Source: Bacteroidota bacterium (GTDB lineage: Bacteria; Bacteroidota; Bacteroidia; Flavobacteriales_D; Crocinitomicaceae). From it: a DNA stretch of 5,550 nucleotides. Made by a program: the position numbers and the translations under genes. The notes beneath the pieces were generated by a model. The model searched no databases. It saw only the letters and a list, made by a program, of their open reading frames with translations, and was not told where the DNA came from. Positions 1 through 5,550 of this stretch are shown here, in pieces; position 1 is the stretch's first letter; every line of letters starts with the position of its first letter. The stretch spans positions 1-5,550 of the forward strand of contig VGML01000142.1 in NCBI GenBank assembly GCA_016866415.1. The letters are read 5' to 3'.

Positions 1-31
1 ACTTACCAAAGCGGTCTAACCATTTTTGCAT
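1..31 (-). CDS. Possible N-terminus of a gene leaving the window (partial)
   Basis: An ATG on the minus strand at 31-29 opens a frame that reads MQKWLDRFGK and runs off the left edge after ten codons. The residues are plausible for a protein start, and the next upstream sequence is AT-rich and non-coding in appearance. A TAnnTTTG motif (TAATTTTG, minus strand, 42-35) ends only three bases before the ATG, so if it is a promoter the transcript would have almost no leader. Ten codons are far too few to name a family, and the whole call could be chance. Confidence 0.3.
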   Translation of the reverse strand, partial: MQKWLDRFGK

Positions 32-92
32 TCCCAAAATTAAGTAAAGATTAAGAAAAAATTAAGCTGTTTTTAATTTTGAATTTGAGAAA

Positions 93-100
93 TAGATTTG
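93..100 (+). promoter_or_regulatory. Second TAnnTTTG motif (TAGATTTG), no gene directly downstream
   Basis: TAGATTTG fits the Bacteroidota -7 consensus, but no TTTG lies at the usual distance upstream (the nearest, at 78-81 and 84-87, are too close). No coding frame starts soon after it. In such AT-rich DNA this motif can occur by chance; if active it would produce a long leader or a short non-coding transcript. Confidence 0.2.
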
Positions 101-332
101 TAAAAGAAGATTTATTTTCTCGTAATATCCATCCAATTCTTGGCATCAAGCATCTAAGCTATGTTTGTTTAAACTATGCCCGATCAGCCAATTCCTTTGA
201 AAGTTATTAGAATCCATTATTGATAAATCTTCGTCTTTTGCGATAAGATAAATGATGCTTTAATTGTAAATGTTCTTAACCATAATTATTTCAAAAAATT
301 TTACAAAACATAAAAAATCAAGCTCTCAAAAC

Positions 333-340
333 TATCTTTG
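333..340 (+). promoter_or_regulatory. Candidate Bacteroidota -7 promoter element (TATCTTTG)
   Basis: TATCTTTG matches the Bacteroidota sigma-factor -7 consensus TAnnTTTG at every fixed position. It sits 37 bp before the ATG at 378, which would give a leader of roughly 30 nucleotides. No clear TTG or TTTG -33 element is present about 20 bp further upstream, so the match rests on the -7 box alone. It would drive the two-gene plus-strand unit at 378-1076. Confidence 0.5.
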
Positions 341-377
341 TGCTTTACTTTTTATAAATTAAACTCAAATCTAGAAA

Positions 378-776
378 ATGTATCAATTATTTAGAATCAT
401 TTTATTTCTTTCTTTTATCGTTTTGTCTTTAAAGTTTAATGCTCAAGCGAATCTAACAATTCAAAATAATTCCAAGCGCTTAATGACAGTTAAAGTAATG
501 AAAGGATACGGAGAAGGAGATTTATACAAAACGGTTTCTATCGACGCATTCGGTAGCAGAACGATTTATTTCACTGAAAGTGGTTACTATTTTACAAAGT
601 CGAAAGCTGTTTTATCAGGTAAAGACCCAATTTATAGAAAAGGAGATCCTTTTGATGTTCGGAATGATTCATTTGGCTATTCAGAATTAATTTTAACCTT
701 TTCAATAACAGAATCAAATGTGCCAAAGGCTTCGGGAGGCCGACAAATATCAAAATCTGAATTTGATAAAAATTAA
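378..776 (+). CDS. Small exported protein of unknown function
   Basis: I do not recognise a characterised family for this 132-residue protein. Residues 1-24 form a signal peptide: a short basic start (R6), a hydrophobic core from I7 to about L18, and a cleavage-like NAQA ending at residue 24. The mature part has no cysteine, so it is not a lipoprotein, and it should be soluble in the periplasm or secreted. It alternates hydrophobic and polar residues in short strand-like runs (LTIQN, MTVKV, RTIYF, LILTFSI), suggesting a small all-beta domain of about 100 residues, with an aromatic G-Y-Y-F cluster at 69-72 and a polar tail. The ATG at 378 is supported by the signal peptide and by the candidate promoter 37 bp upstream; no Shine-Dalgarno is seen, as is common in this phylum. 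The stop codon directly abuts the ATG of the next gene, implying co-translation with that membrane protein. Confidence 0.8.
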   Translation: MYQLFRIILFLSFIVLSLKFNAQANLTIQNNSKRLMTVKVMKGYGEGDLYKTVSIDAFGSRTIYFTESGYYFTKSKAVLSGKDPIYRKGDPFDVRNDSFGYSELILTFSITESNVPKASGGRQISKSEFDKN

Positions 777-1076
777 ATGCATAGTATCCTAAAAATTATT
801 TTAATTGGGCTTTTAGTCGGTTGTCTTTTTAATATGCCATACGGGTATTTCCAATTCGTTCGATTTACTTCCTTTATAGGATTTGGTTATTTTGCATATA
901 AATCTTTTGTAGAACAAAATAAATTCGATGCTATTCTATTCGTACTTTTAGCTCTTCTTTTTCAACCATTTGAAAAAATTGCTTTAGGTAGACTACTTTG
1001 GAATATTGTTGATATTACTGTAGCACTATATTTAATATTGGGGTTAACTAAAAAAACTAACGCGAAAAGTAATTAA
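777..1076 (+). CDS. DUF6804-like small four-helix membrane protein
   Basis: This 99-residue protein is almost entirely hydrophobic, with four predicted membrane helices at about residues 4-19, 27-44, 49-65 and 74-90 and a short basic C-terminal tail. The pattern of a PYGYFQFVRF segment after helix 1, a Q-P-F motif after helix 3 and a LWNIVDITVAL segment in helix 4 resembles the DUF6804 family, whose function is unknown; that match is from memory and unconfirmed. The ATG begins on the base after the upstream TAA (TAAATG), so translation probably depends on ribosomes finishing the exported-protein gene. Its last codons overlap the 3' end of the convergent ATPase gene by 20 bp. No catalytic residues are apparent, and a role as membrane partner of the exported protein is only an inference from the arrangement. 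Confidence 0.75.
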   Translation: MHSILKIILIGLLVGCLFNMPYGYFQFVRFTSFIGFGYFAYKSFVEQNKFDAILFVLLALLFQPFEKIALGRLLWNIVDITVALYLILGLTKKTNAKSN

Positions 1077-1755
1077 TTAATTCGGTTTTCTTGGTGCAAC
1101 TCTCTTTCACCACTATTCCCCGACTCGCGATTAAAAAAGTCAATTGATTTTCCAAGCATAAATCGATGTCATGCGTGGAAAGAACGATGCACTTTTGTTT
1201 TTCAGCGGCAATTTTGATTAACAATTCCAATAATTTCTGTCGATTGATGAAATCCAAAAAGGCGGTTGGTTCGTCCATTAAAATGATTGGCGTTTCTTGA
1301 ATTAAGGCTCGTGCAACTGAACAAATTTGACGTTCACCGTCACTTATTTCAGTGGTGCTTTTTGAGAGTAAATAGTTAATTTGAAGTTCCTCCGAAATTT
1401 CGTTGACGAAAGTTTTATCCGTTTCACTTAATTTTCCAGTTAAGGATGTGTAAGGCGCGCGACCTAACATCAAATAATCCAAAACGGACAGGAATTCAAC
1501 GCCGTCGAATTTACTTTCCACAAAAGCAATCAAACGAGCCAGTTGGTTGCGAGACAGATTCTTTAGTGAAATATCTTCGTAGCGAATATCTCCGGAAATC
1601 AACGGAATTAACTTCGTCATCGATTGCAAAAGCGTCGACTTCCCTACCCCATTTCTTCCAACTAGCGCATAGACTTTTCCCTCCTGTAAATTGAGAGAAT
1701 CAATTTTCAAGAGCGTTTGCTTGTATCCTATTTCCGTTTGGTTGAATTGAATCAT
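1057..1755 (-). CDS. ABC importer ATPase, FecE/BtuD type
   Basis: This 232-residue protein is the cytoplasmic nucleotide-binding subunit that powers the FecCD-type permease encoded just upstream. Visible motifs in order are Walker A GRNGVGKST (33-41), an ABC signature reading SDGERQ (138-143) in place of LSGGQ, Walker B IILMDEP (157-163), a D-loop FLD (166-168) and the switch histidine in STHD (H195). The Q-loop is unusual: where most relatives have P-Q, this one reads E80-S81. The length is slightly short for the family (about 250), with a brief C-terminus after H195. ATG and the permease stop codon share the 4-bp overlap ATGA, so the two are translationally coupled. The final codons overlap the convergent membrane-protein gene by 20 bp. 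The family handles iron-siderophores, haem and cobalamin; the ATPase alone does not reveal which. Confidence 0.93.
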   Translation of the reverse strand: MIQFNQTEIGYKQTLLKIDSLNLQEGKVYALVGRNGVGKSTLLQSMTKLIPLISGDIRYEDISLKNLSRNQLARLIAFVESKFDGVEFLSVLDYLMLGRAPYTSLTGKLSETDKTFVNEISEELQINYLLSKSTTEISDGERQICSVARALIQETPIILMDEPTAFLDFINRQKLLELLIKIAAEKQKCIVLSTHDIDLCLENQLTFLIASRGIVVKESCTKKTELINYFSR

Positions 1756-2741
1756 TTGATTTTTCGCATTAAAAGAAATACTACAAATGGCGCACCGATT
1801 AAGGAAGTCAACACGTTAATTGGTAAAGCAATCCGACCTTCCATCAATTGAATTAACGCGTCACACAAAAGCAAAAAGATCGCTCCAATCAATAAATTAC
1901 CAATAACCAACCATACGTGATTTTGTGTCCGAAAAATGATCCGTGTCAAATTTGGAATCGCTAAACCGACAAACGCAATCGGTCCGCAAAAAGCAGTAAT
2001 CAGTCCAGCAAAAAGCGCAGTGATAGCCATTAACAAAAATCGTGTTTGCATGACATTCAATCCCAAAACCTCAGCGGGTTTTTCTCCAATCACCAACAAA
2101 TTCAAAGGTTTCACGAGAACAAAAGTTAAACCCAGCCCAAGTAAAAAAACAACCCCAATCACCGGAAGCTGACTAAATTCAACTTGCTGCAAAGAACCCA
2201 TCGACCACATCGTGTAAGATTTCAACTTTTCAGCTGCGGCCAACGATTCTAAGAGTGAAACAATCGCCGACGTAAAACTTCCAAACATCAATCCAACGAG
2301 CAACAACGAAATTTGCGACTTCAACCTAAATGCAAGAGCCATCATCAAAAGCCCAGAAAGTAATGCTCCTATCAAGCCTGCTCCTATCAAGCCGAATTCC
2401 GTTTCAAACAAATGAAAACCAGTCATCAGCGACAAAGCAACTAGCAAACTCGCCCCTGAATTAATTCCCAAAACATACGGCCCAGCGAGTGGATTTCTGA
2501 ACAAGGTTTGCATCAACATTCCTGATATAGCTAGTCCACTTCCCGCAATCATCGTTATCAATAATCTGGGAATGCGAAACTCACGCGCCAACAATTCATT
2601 CGTCGAAAGATCAGAAACATCTTGTGGAAAATAATCGGAAAAGGACAAGGCAATTTGACCCGAATTCAAGTGAAAATAAATGGCAATCGGCAAAAGAGCC
2701 GAAATAACCAGAATGTATATTAGAATTCGTTTATTAATCAC
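1752..2741 (-). CDS. ABC importer permease, FecCD/BtuC family
   Basis: This 329-residue inner-membrane protein forms, as a dimer, the channel of a type II ABC importer for iron chelates, haem or cobalamin. It has about nine to ten hydrophobic helices. Family landmarks are R-I-P-R near 56-59, NPLAGPYVLGINSGASL (83-99), MWSMGSL (178-184), a G-E-K-P-A-x-x-L-G-L segment (219-228) and, before the last helices, GPIAFVGLAIPNLTR (253-267), the cytoplasmic loop that docks to the ATPase. The length is normal. The start chosen is GTG at 2741, overlapping the TGA of the binding-protein gene (GTGA); it gives a typical short basic N-terminus (MINKR) before helix 1. The stop overlaps the ATPase start by 4 bp. 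A perfect 15-bp tandem duplication at 2364-2393 repeats GLIGA (117-126) in a membrane helix; the frame stays open, so the protein should remain functional. Confidence 0.93.
   Translation of the reverse strand: MINKRILIYILVISALLPIAIYFHLNSGQIALSFSDYFPQDVSDLSTNELLAREFRIPRLLITMIAGSGLAISGMLMQTLFRNPLAGPYVLGINSGASLLVALSLMTGFHLFETEFGLIGAGLIGALLSGLLMMALAFRLKSQISLLLVGLMFGSFTSAIVSLLESLAAAEKLKSYTMWSMGSLQQVEFSQLPVIGVVFLLGLGLTFVLVKPLNLLVIGEKPAEVLGLNVMQTRFLLMAITALFAGLITAFCGPIAFVGLAIPNLTRIIFRTQNHVWLVIGNLLIGAIFLLLCDALIQLMEGRIALPINVLTSLIGAPFVVFLLMRKIK
2364..2393. repeat. Perfect 2 x 15-bp tandem repeat inside the permease gene
   Basis: The unit TGCTCCTATCAAGCC occurs twice head to tail (2364-2378 and 2379-2393) with no mismatch. 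On the coding strand each copy is five whole codons for GLIGA, so residues 117-121 and 122-126 are identical in both protein and codon choice. Identical synonymous positions point to a recent slippage duplication rather than to selection for a repeated peptide. Confidence 0.9.
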
Positions 2742-3793
2742 TCAACCAGACTAAAAAAATGCAATTGATCTAAATTGATTTCATTTGCAATATAGTAATA
2801 ATCCTCTAAAATCAAGTGAGGCTGAATGGAACCCAATTCCCAAAACTTATTCAAATTTTTCGCTGTGCAATAGATTTTCGCTTTCGAGAAAAATGGTAAA
2901 TACTTCGATTTTGGACTTGCTTGAAGAATGTCTCTTCTAGTCGCAAAACCGGGATTCAACCAAATTTGAACGTCCGCAGTCGATGAAACGATTTTTTCCC
3001 TTGACAACTCCAAACTACCCGTTCCTTTGGAATTTTGATAAATGTAATTGATACCTGCATCCTTGAACATCATTGCTTGAAAACTAATTCCGGCGGGCGC
3101 ATACCAATAGTCGTTGATGAAATTTCCGGAAATAACTTTTTGAGATGAAGTCGATTTTACTTTCTTTTGAATGGCGCGATATTCATGAACGATTTCTTTG
3201 AAAATTTCCTTCGCACGATTTTGTTTTCCTGTCAAATAACCAAAAAGAAGTATCCATTCCGCTCTGCCCAAGGGATGCGTTTCCCGCCAATCAAAATTTG
3301 GAATGCATTTCACACCCATTTTTTTCAATCGCTCAGCCTGTTTGAATTCCCCGGAAAATGCACTGTAAATTAAATAGTTGGTTTTACAAAATACTATTCG
3401 TTCAATCGATAATTGTTCTTCTGCCCCAATCGAAATAGTTTCTCCTAATTTAATTTGATTTAAAATTTTCGAATCGTAAACCAATTTTTCATCCGCGACT
3501 GCAACAACTGAATTCTGTTCTTTCAAAACACTGAGCATTCCCAAATGCGTTGCGGAAAAAGCAGCAATTTTTGAGTTCTGTTTTGACTTAGATGCAAAAG
3601 CTAAACGCTCTAAAACTTTTTTTCGATCTGGATGAATAATTTGAATGATTGTAGAGTCTTGTCGCTCCTCGATTCTCAGCCATTGACTGAATTCACAGCT
3701 ATTTTTGGATTTTTGAAAATCTTGTTTCGAATTTTCCGACTGAGTTGAACAGGAAAAAATGACGAAAACCGATAAAATCGTTAGCAATCGCAT
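2738..3793 (-). CDS. Lipoprotein substrate-binding protein of the ABC importer (BtuF/FecB-like)
   Basis: This 351-residue protein should capture the metal chelate and deliver it to the permease encoded next. The N-terminus is a lipoprotein signal peptide: MRLL, a hydrophobic core, and the lipobox-like IFS before C15. It is then anchored to a membrane by lipid and followed by a polar linker rich in S, Q and K. The body follows the helical-backbone metal-receptor layout: an N-terminal lobe beginning near KIAAFSATHLGML (75-87), a family-typical R-E-x-H-P-L-G-R-A-E-W stretch (170-180) leading into the long linking helix, and a C-terminal lobe with SGNF (222-225), AGINYIY (246-252), VQIWLNPG (275-282) and a closing GSIQPHLILED (321-331). 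ATG at 3793 lies 3 bp after the panB stop and is fixed by the signal peptide; the stop overlaps the permease GTG. Cobalamin, haem or a siderophore are all possible ligands; no TonB receptor lies in the window to decide. Confidence 0.88.
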   Translation of the reverse strand: MRLLTILSVFVIFSCSTQSENSKQDFQKSKNSCEFSQWLRIEERQDSTIIQIIHPDRKKVLERLAFASKSKQNSKIAAFSATHLGMLSVLKEQNSVVAVADEKLVYDSKILNQIKLGETISIGAEEQLSIERIVFCKTNYLIYSAFSGEFKQAERLKKMGVKCIPNFDWRETHPLGRAEWILLFGYLTGKQNRAKEIFKEIVHEYRAIQKKVKSTSSQKVISGNFINDYWYAPAGISFQAMMFKDAGINYIYQNSKGTGSLELSREKIVSSTADVQIWLNPGFATRRDILQASPKSKYLPFFSKAKIYCTAKNLNKFWELGSIQPHLILEDYYYIANEINLDQLHFFSLVE

Positions 3794-3796
3794 ACA

Positions 3797-4612
3797 TTAA
3801 TACTGCTCTGATTCATTGGGGAAGTCGCCTGATTTTACATCCTTAATGTAATTTTGAAAGGAAGTCATCATTTGGTCGTGCAAATTATTGTACTTACGCA
3901 AAAACCGTGGACTAAACTCGTTATTAATTCCCAGCATATCGTGCACCACCAACACTTGACCATCAACACCATTTCCCGCACCGATACCGATAATTGGAAT
4001 GGAAACCATTTTCGCAACTTTTTCAGCAAGATTAGCAGGTATTTTCTCCAAAACAATGGCAAAACAACCTGCCTCTTCGAGCGCTTTTGCGTCTTCGATT
4101 AAACGATTGGCTTCTTCCTCTTCTTTTGCACGAACAACATATGTTCCAAATTTATAAATGGATTGCGGAGTTAAACCTAAATGACCCATCACGGGAATTC
4201 CAGCAGTTAAAATACGTTTTATCGATTCCAAAATCTCTTGCCCACCCTCCATCTTTACAGCGTGACCACCTGACTCTTTCATAATTCGAATCGCACTTGA
4301 CAAGGCCTCTTTGGAATTTCCCTGATACGAACCGAAGGGCATATCTACCACAACCAACGCTCGGTTTATCGCACGAACAACCGATGAGGCGTGATAAATC
4401 ATTTGATCCAAGGTAATTGGAAGCGTGGTTTCGTGGCCCGCCATCACATTCGAAGCAGAATCTCCAACTAAAATCACATCGATTCCAGCAGCATCAATAA
4501 TTCTCGCCATTGAAAAGTCGTAACCAGTCAACATGGATATTTTCTCTCCAGCTAGTTTCATTTCTTGAAGCGTATGTGTTGTGACTTTTTTTACGTTTTT
4601 ATGAATAGACAT
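3797..4612 (-). CDS. panB: Ketopantoate hydroxymethyltransferase (PanB)
   Basis: PanB (EC 2.1.2.11) transfers a hydroxymethyl group from 5,10-methylene-tetrahydrofolate to 2-oxoisovalerate, giving ketopantoate for pantothenate and CoA synthesis in the cytoplasm. The 271 residues match the usual length (about 264). A full TIM-barrel set of motifs is visible: LTGYDFSMARIID (28-40), VGDSASNVMAGHETTLP (49-65) with metal ligand D51, VVVDMPFGSY (87-96) with D90, VKMEGG (119-124) with K120 and metal ligand E122, GHLGLTPQ (143-150), the catalytic-base glutamate E189 in LEKIP, and GIGAGNGVDGQVLVVHD (209-225). The ATG at 4612 is preceded by an A-rich run (AAAAAAT) rather than a Shine-Dalgarno. dapA ends 73 bp upstream, with no hairpin terminator between; the ABC binding-protein gene begins 3 bp downstream. 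No other pantothenate gene is in view. Confidence 0.97.
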   Translation of the reverse strand: MSIHKNVKKVTTHTLQEMKLAGEKISMLTGYDFSMARIIDAAGIDVILVGDSASNVMAGHETTLPITLDQMIYHASSVVRAINRALVVVDMPFGSYQGNSKEALSSAIRIMKESGGHAVKMEGGQEILESIKRILTAGIPVMGHLGLTPQSIYKFGTYVVRAKEEEEANRLIEDAKALEEAGCFAIVLEKIPANLAEKVAKMVSIPIIGIGAGNGVDGQVLVVHDMLGINNEFSPRFLRKYNNLHDQMMTSFQNYIKDVKSGDFPNESEQY

Positions 4613-4620
4613 ATTTTTTG

Positions 4621-4683
4621 AGTTCAGAGATGAGAGTTAAAAGTTATGAATTAATTATTGAAAATGTAGAATGTTGAATTGTA
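4621..4683. repeat. Degenerate 7-bp periodic repeat filling the dapA-panB spacer
   Basis: Cut into sevens from 4621, the plus strand gives nine related units, for example AGTTCAG, AGTTAAA, AGTTATG, AATGTAG and AATGTTG. Position 1 is A in eight of nine, position 2 is always a purine, position 3 is T in eight, position 4 is T in seven and position 7 is a purine in eight. The loose consensus is A-R-T-T-N-W-R. The array covers almost the entire 73-bp spacer and stops just before the dapA stop codon. Short AT-rich heptad repeats are found between genes in some Bacteroidota and cyanobacteria; no function can be assigned here. Confidence 0.55.
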
Positions 4684-4685
4684 GA

Positions 4686-5550
4686 TTAACTTAGTAACTT
4701 TTTCGTTTCAATTTCAATTCGCGTTCTTAATCCATCCGAAACAGGATACAAAGGCAAACGCATATGTTCTTCCATAATTCCGCGGGCAGCCAATGCAACT
4801 TTCACACCACCAGGATTTCCCTCCTCGAAGAACATTTTCGTAATTGGTAATAAATCGTAATGCTCCTTCCTCGCAGTTGTTAAATCTCCTTCCAAAGAAG
4901 CATGAACCATTTTTGAAAACTTTTCAGGTAAAGCATTTGCAACAACTGAAATTACACCATCTGCGCCGGCTGCTATTAAAGGCATCGTTATCGCATCATC
5001 TCCAGACAAAACACCAAATTCAGGTTTTCTCAAACGAATGATTTCCATAATTTGCTCCATGTTCCCAGATGCTTCTTTCATAGCAACGATATTAGGAATT
5101 TCTGATAATGCTAATGTAGTTTCAGGCAAAACATTTGATCCAGTTCTTCCTGGGACATTGTACAAGATAATTGGTAAATCAGTGCATGTTGCCAAATGCT
5201 TGTAATGCTCAATGATTCCTTTCTGAATTGGTTTGTTATAGTATGGAGAAACAGACAAAATTCCATCAACACCTGTTGGTACTTTTTTCAAGGTTTCCCC
5301 AACAGACGCTGTATTGTTTCCTCCTACACCATAAACGATTTTTAATTTCCCTCGATTCACCTCAATCACCGTTTGAAGGATCTGCATTTTTTCCTCCTGC
5401 GACAGCGTTGGTGATTCACCAGTCGTACCTTGAACCACTAAAAAATCCGTCCCTCCGTCCAATTGAAGTTGCACCAATTTTTTTAATGCCTCGAAATCAA
5501 TCGATTTATCACTTTTGAATGGCGTTACTAGTGCGACACCAGAACCTTTA
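4686..5550 (-). CDS. dapA: 4-hydroxy-tetrahydrodipicolinate synthase (DapA), 5' end cut by window
   Basis: DapA (EC 4.3.3.7) condenses pyruvate with aspartate semialdehyde, the first committed step to diaminopimelate (cell wall) and lysine, in the cytoplasm. The frame is open to the right edge: 287 residues are present, beginning KGSGVALVTPF, so only about four to six N-terminal residues are missing. The in-frame TTG at 5477 encodes an internal leucine and is not the start. Numbering from the first visible residue, the active site is complete: T42-T43 in GTTGES, Y104 in SPYYNKP, Y130 and R135 in YNVPGRTG, and the Schiff-base lysine K158 in MKEASG. These correspond to E. coli T44, T45, Y107, Y133, R138 and K161. 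Several residues of the E. coli lysine-inhibition site are replaced (see findings). A N-acetylneuraminate lyase-type paralogue is unlikely given GTTGES, YNVPGRTG and the full set above. The gene precedes panB on the same strand by 73 bp. Confidence 0.96.
   Translation of the reverse strand, partial: KGSGVALVTPFKSDKSIDFEALKKLVQLQLDGGTDFLVVQGTTGESPTLSQEEKMQILQTVIEVNRGKLKIVYGVGGNNTASVGETLKKVPTGVDGILSVSPYYNKPIQKGIIEHYKHLATCTDLPIILYNVPGRTGSNVLPETTLALSEIPNIVAMKEASGNMEQIMEIIRLRKPEFGVLSGDDAITMPLIAAGADGVISVVANALPEKFSKMVHASLEGDLTTARKEHYDLLPITKMFFEEGNPGGVKVALAARGIMEEHMRLPLYPVSDGLRTRIEIETKKLLS

Larger units (their letters stand above)
32..377. other. AT-rich intergenic region without a convincing gene
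   Basis: This 346-bp stretch lies between a possible leftward gene and the rightward exported-protein gene. No frame on either strand is long enough to support a normal gene. It contains plus-strand TAnnTTTG motifs at 93-100 and 333-340 and a minus-strand one at 42-35. A minus-strand frame is open from 259 to 146, with an ATG at 217 giving only 23 residues (starting MDSNNFQRNW); it is protein-like but not recognisable. No tRNA, riboswitch or GC-rich terminator hairpin was seen. The pair TTGTAAA (264-270) and TTTACAA (300-306) is an AT-only inverted repeat of the kind expected by chance here. Confidence 0.6.

Noticed and set aside
139..191. TTGGC / GCCAA pair and a GTTTAAAC palindrome at 167-174 between them
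   Set aside because: Five-base arms with about 42 bp between them and no extended pairing; no tRNA or riboswitch fold could be drawn.
146..259. Minus-strand open stretch of 37 residues (ATG at 217 leaves 23) that reads like protein and could be a gene remnant
   Set aside because: Too short, no promoter or start context, and no family recognised; a stop codon closes the frame at 260-262. A translated search of this stretch would decide.
264..306. Inverted repeat TTGTAAA / TTTACAA with a 29-bp loop
   Set aside because: Seven AT-rich bases with a long loop; expected by chance in this composition and not a plausible terminator or operator.
1446..1694. Plus-strand open frame of 82 residues inside the ATPase gene, and similar antisense frames within the permease, binding protein, panB and dapA
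   Set aside because: These lie opposite well-supported genes, show no family motifs and have skewed composition typical of reverse-strand shadows.
4613..4685. A promoter for panB in the spacer (minus-strand TACATTTT resembles TAnnTTTG)
   Set aside because: The final G of the consensus is missing and no -33 element is present; read-through from dapA is equally likely.
5475..5477. TTG as the start codon of dapA
   Set aside because: The same frame continues upstream to the window edge with conserved DapA sequence (GVALVTPF), so the TTG is an internal leucine.

Overview
The window looks like a piece of a chromosome from the phylum Bacteroidota, most likely a flavobacterium or a close relative. 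The reasons are a low G+C content, start codons without Shine-Dalgarno sequences and preceded by A-rich stretches, a Bacteroidota-type -7 promoter motif (TAnnTTTG), and PanB and DapA sequences with Bacteroidota-style motifs. This placement rests on reading the sequence, not on a database search.

Layout. Positions 1-31 may hold the first ten codons of a gene that leaves the window leftwards (weak call). Positions 32-377 are AT-rich and contain no convincing gene, only promoter-like motifs. A plus-strand pair follows: a small exported protein of unknown function (378-776) and, starting on the base after its stop codon, a four-helix membrane protein resembling the DUF6804 family (777-1076). The rest is on the minus strand. 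Reading in the direction of transcription: dapA (4686-5550, lacking only its first few codons at the window edge), panB (3797-4612), then a tightly packed ABC importer: lipoprotein binding protein (2738-3793), FecCD/BtuC-type permease (1752-2741) and ATPase (1057-1755). The importer genes overlap by 4 bp each, and panB is only 3 bp from the binding protein, so panB and the importer are probably one transcript. dapA may belong to it too, across a 73-bp spacer with no visible terminator. The plus-strand pair and the minus-strand operon converge and overlap by 20 bp.

How the genes work together. DapA makes the first committed intermediate for lysine and diaminopimelate, PanB makes ketopantoate for pantothenate and CoA, and the ABC importer carries a metal chelate, probably a siderophore, haem or cobalamin; the substrate cannot be settled from this window. 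The three functions are not an obvious pathway, so the linkage may be a housekeeping operon with an attached importer. I found no mobile element, CRISPR array, RNA gene or clear new defence-type system. The most unusual points are a degenerate 7-bp periodic repeat filling the dapA-panB spacer, a perfect 15-bp in-frame duplication in the permease gene, loss of the usual Q-loop glutamine in the ATPase, and the uncharacterised exported/membrane protein pair.
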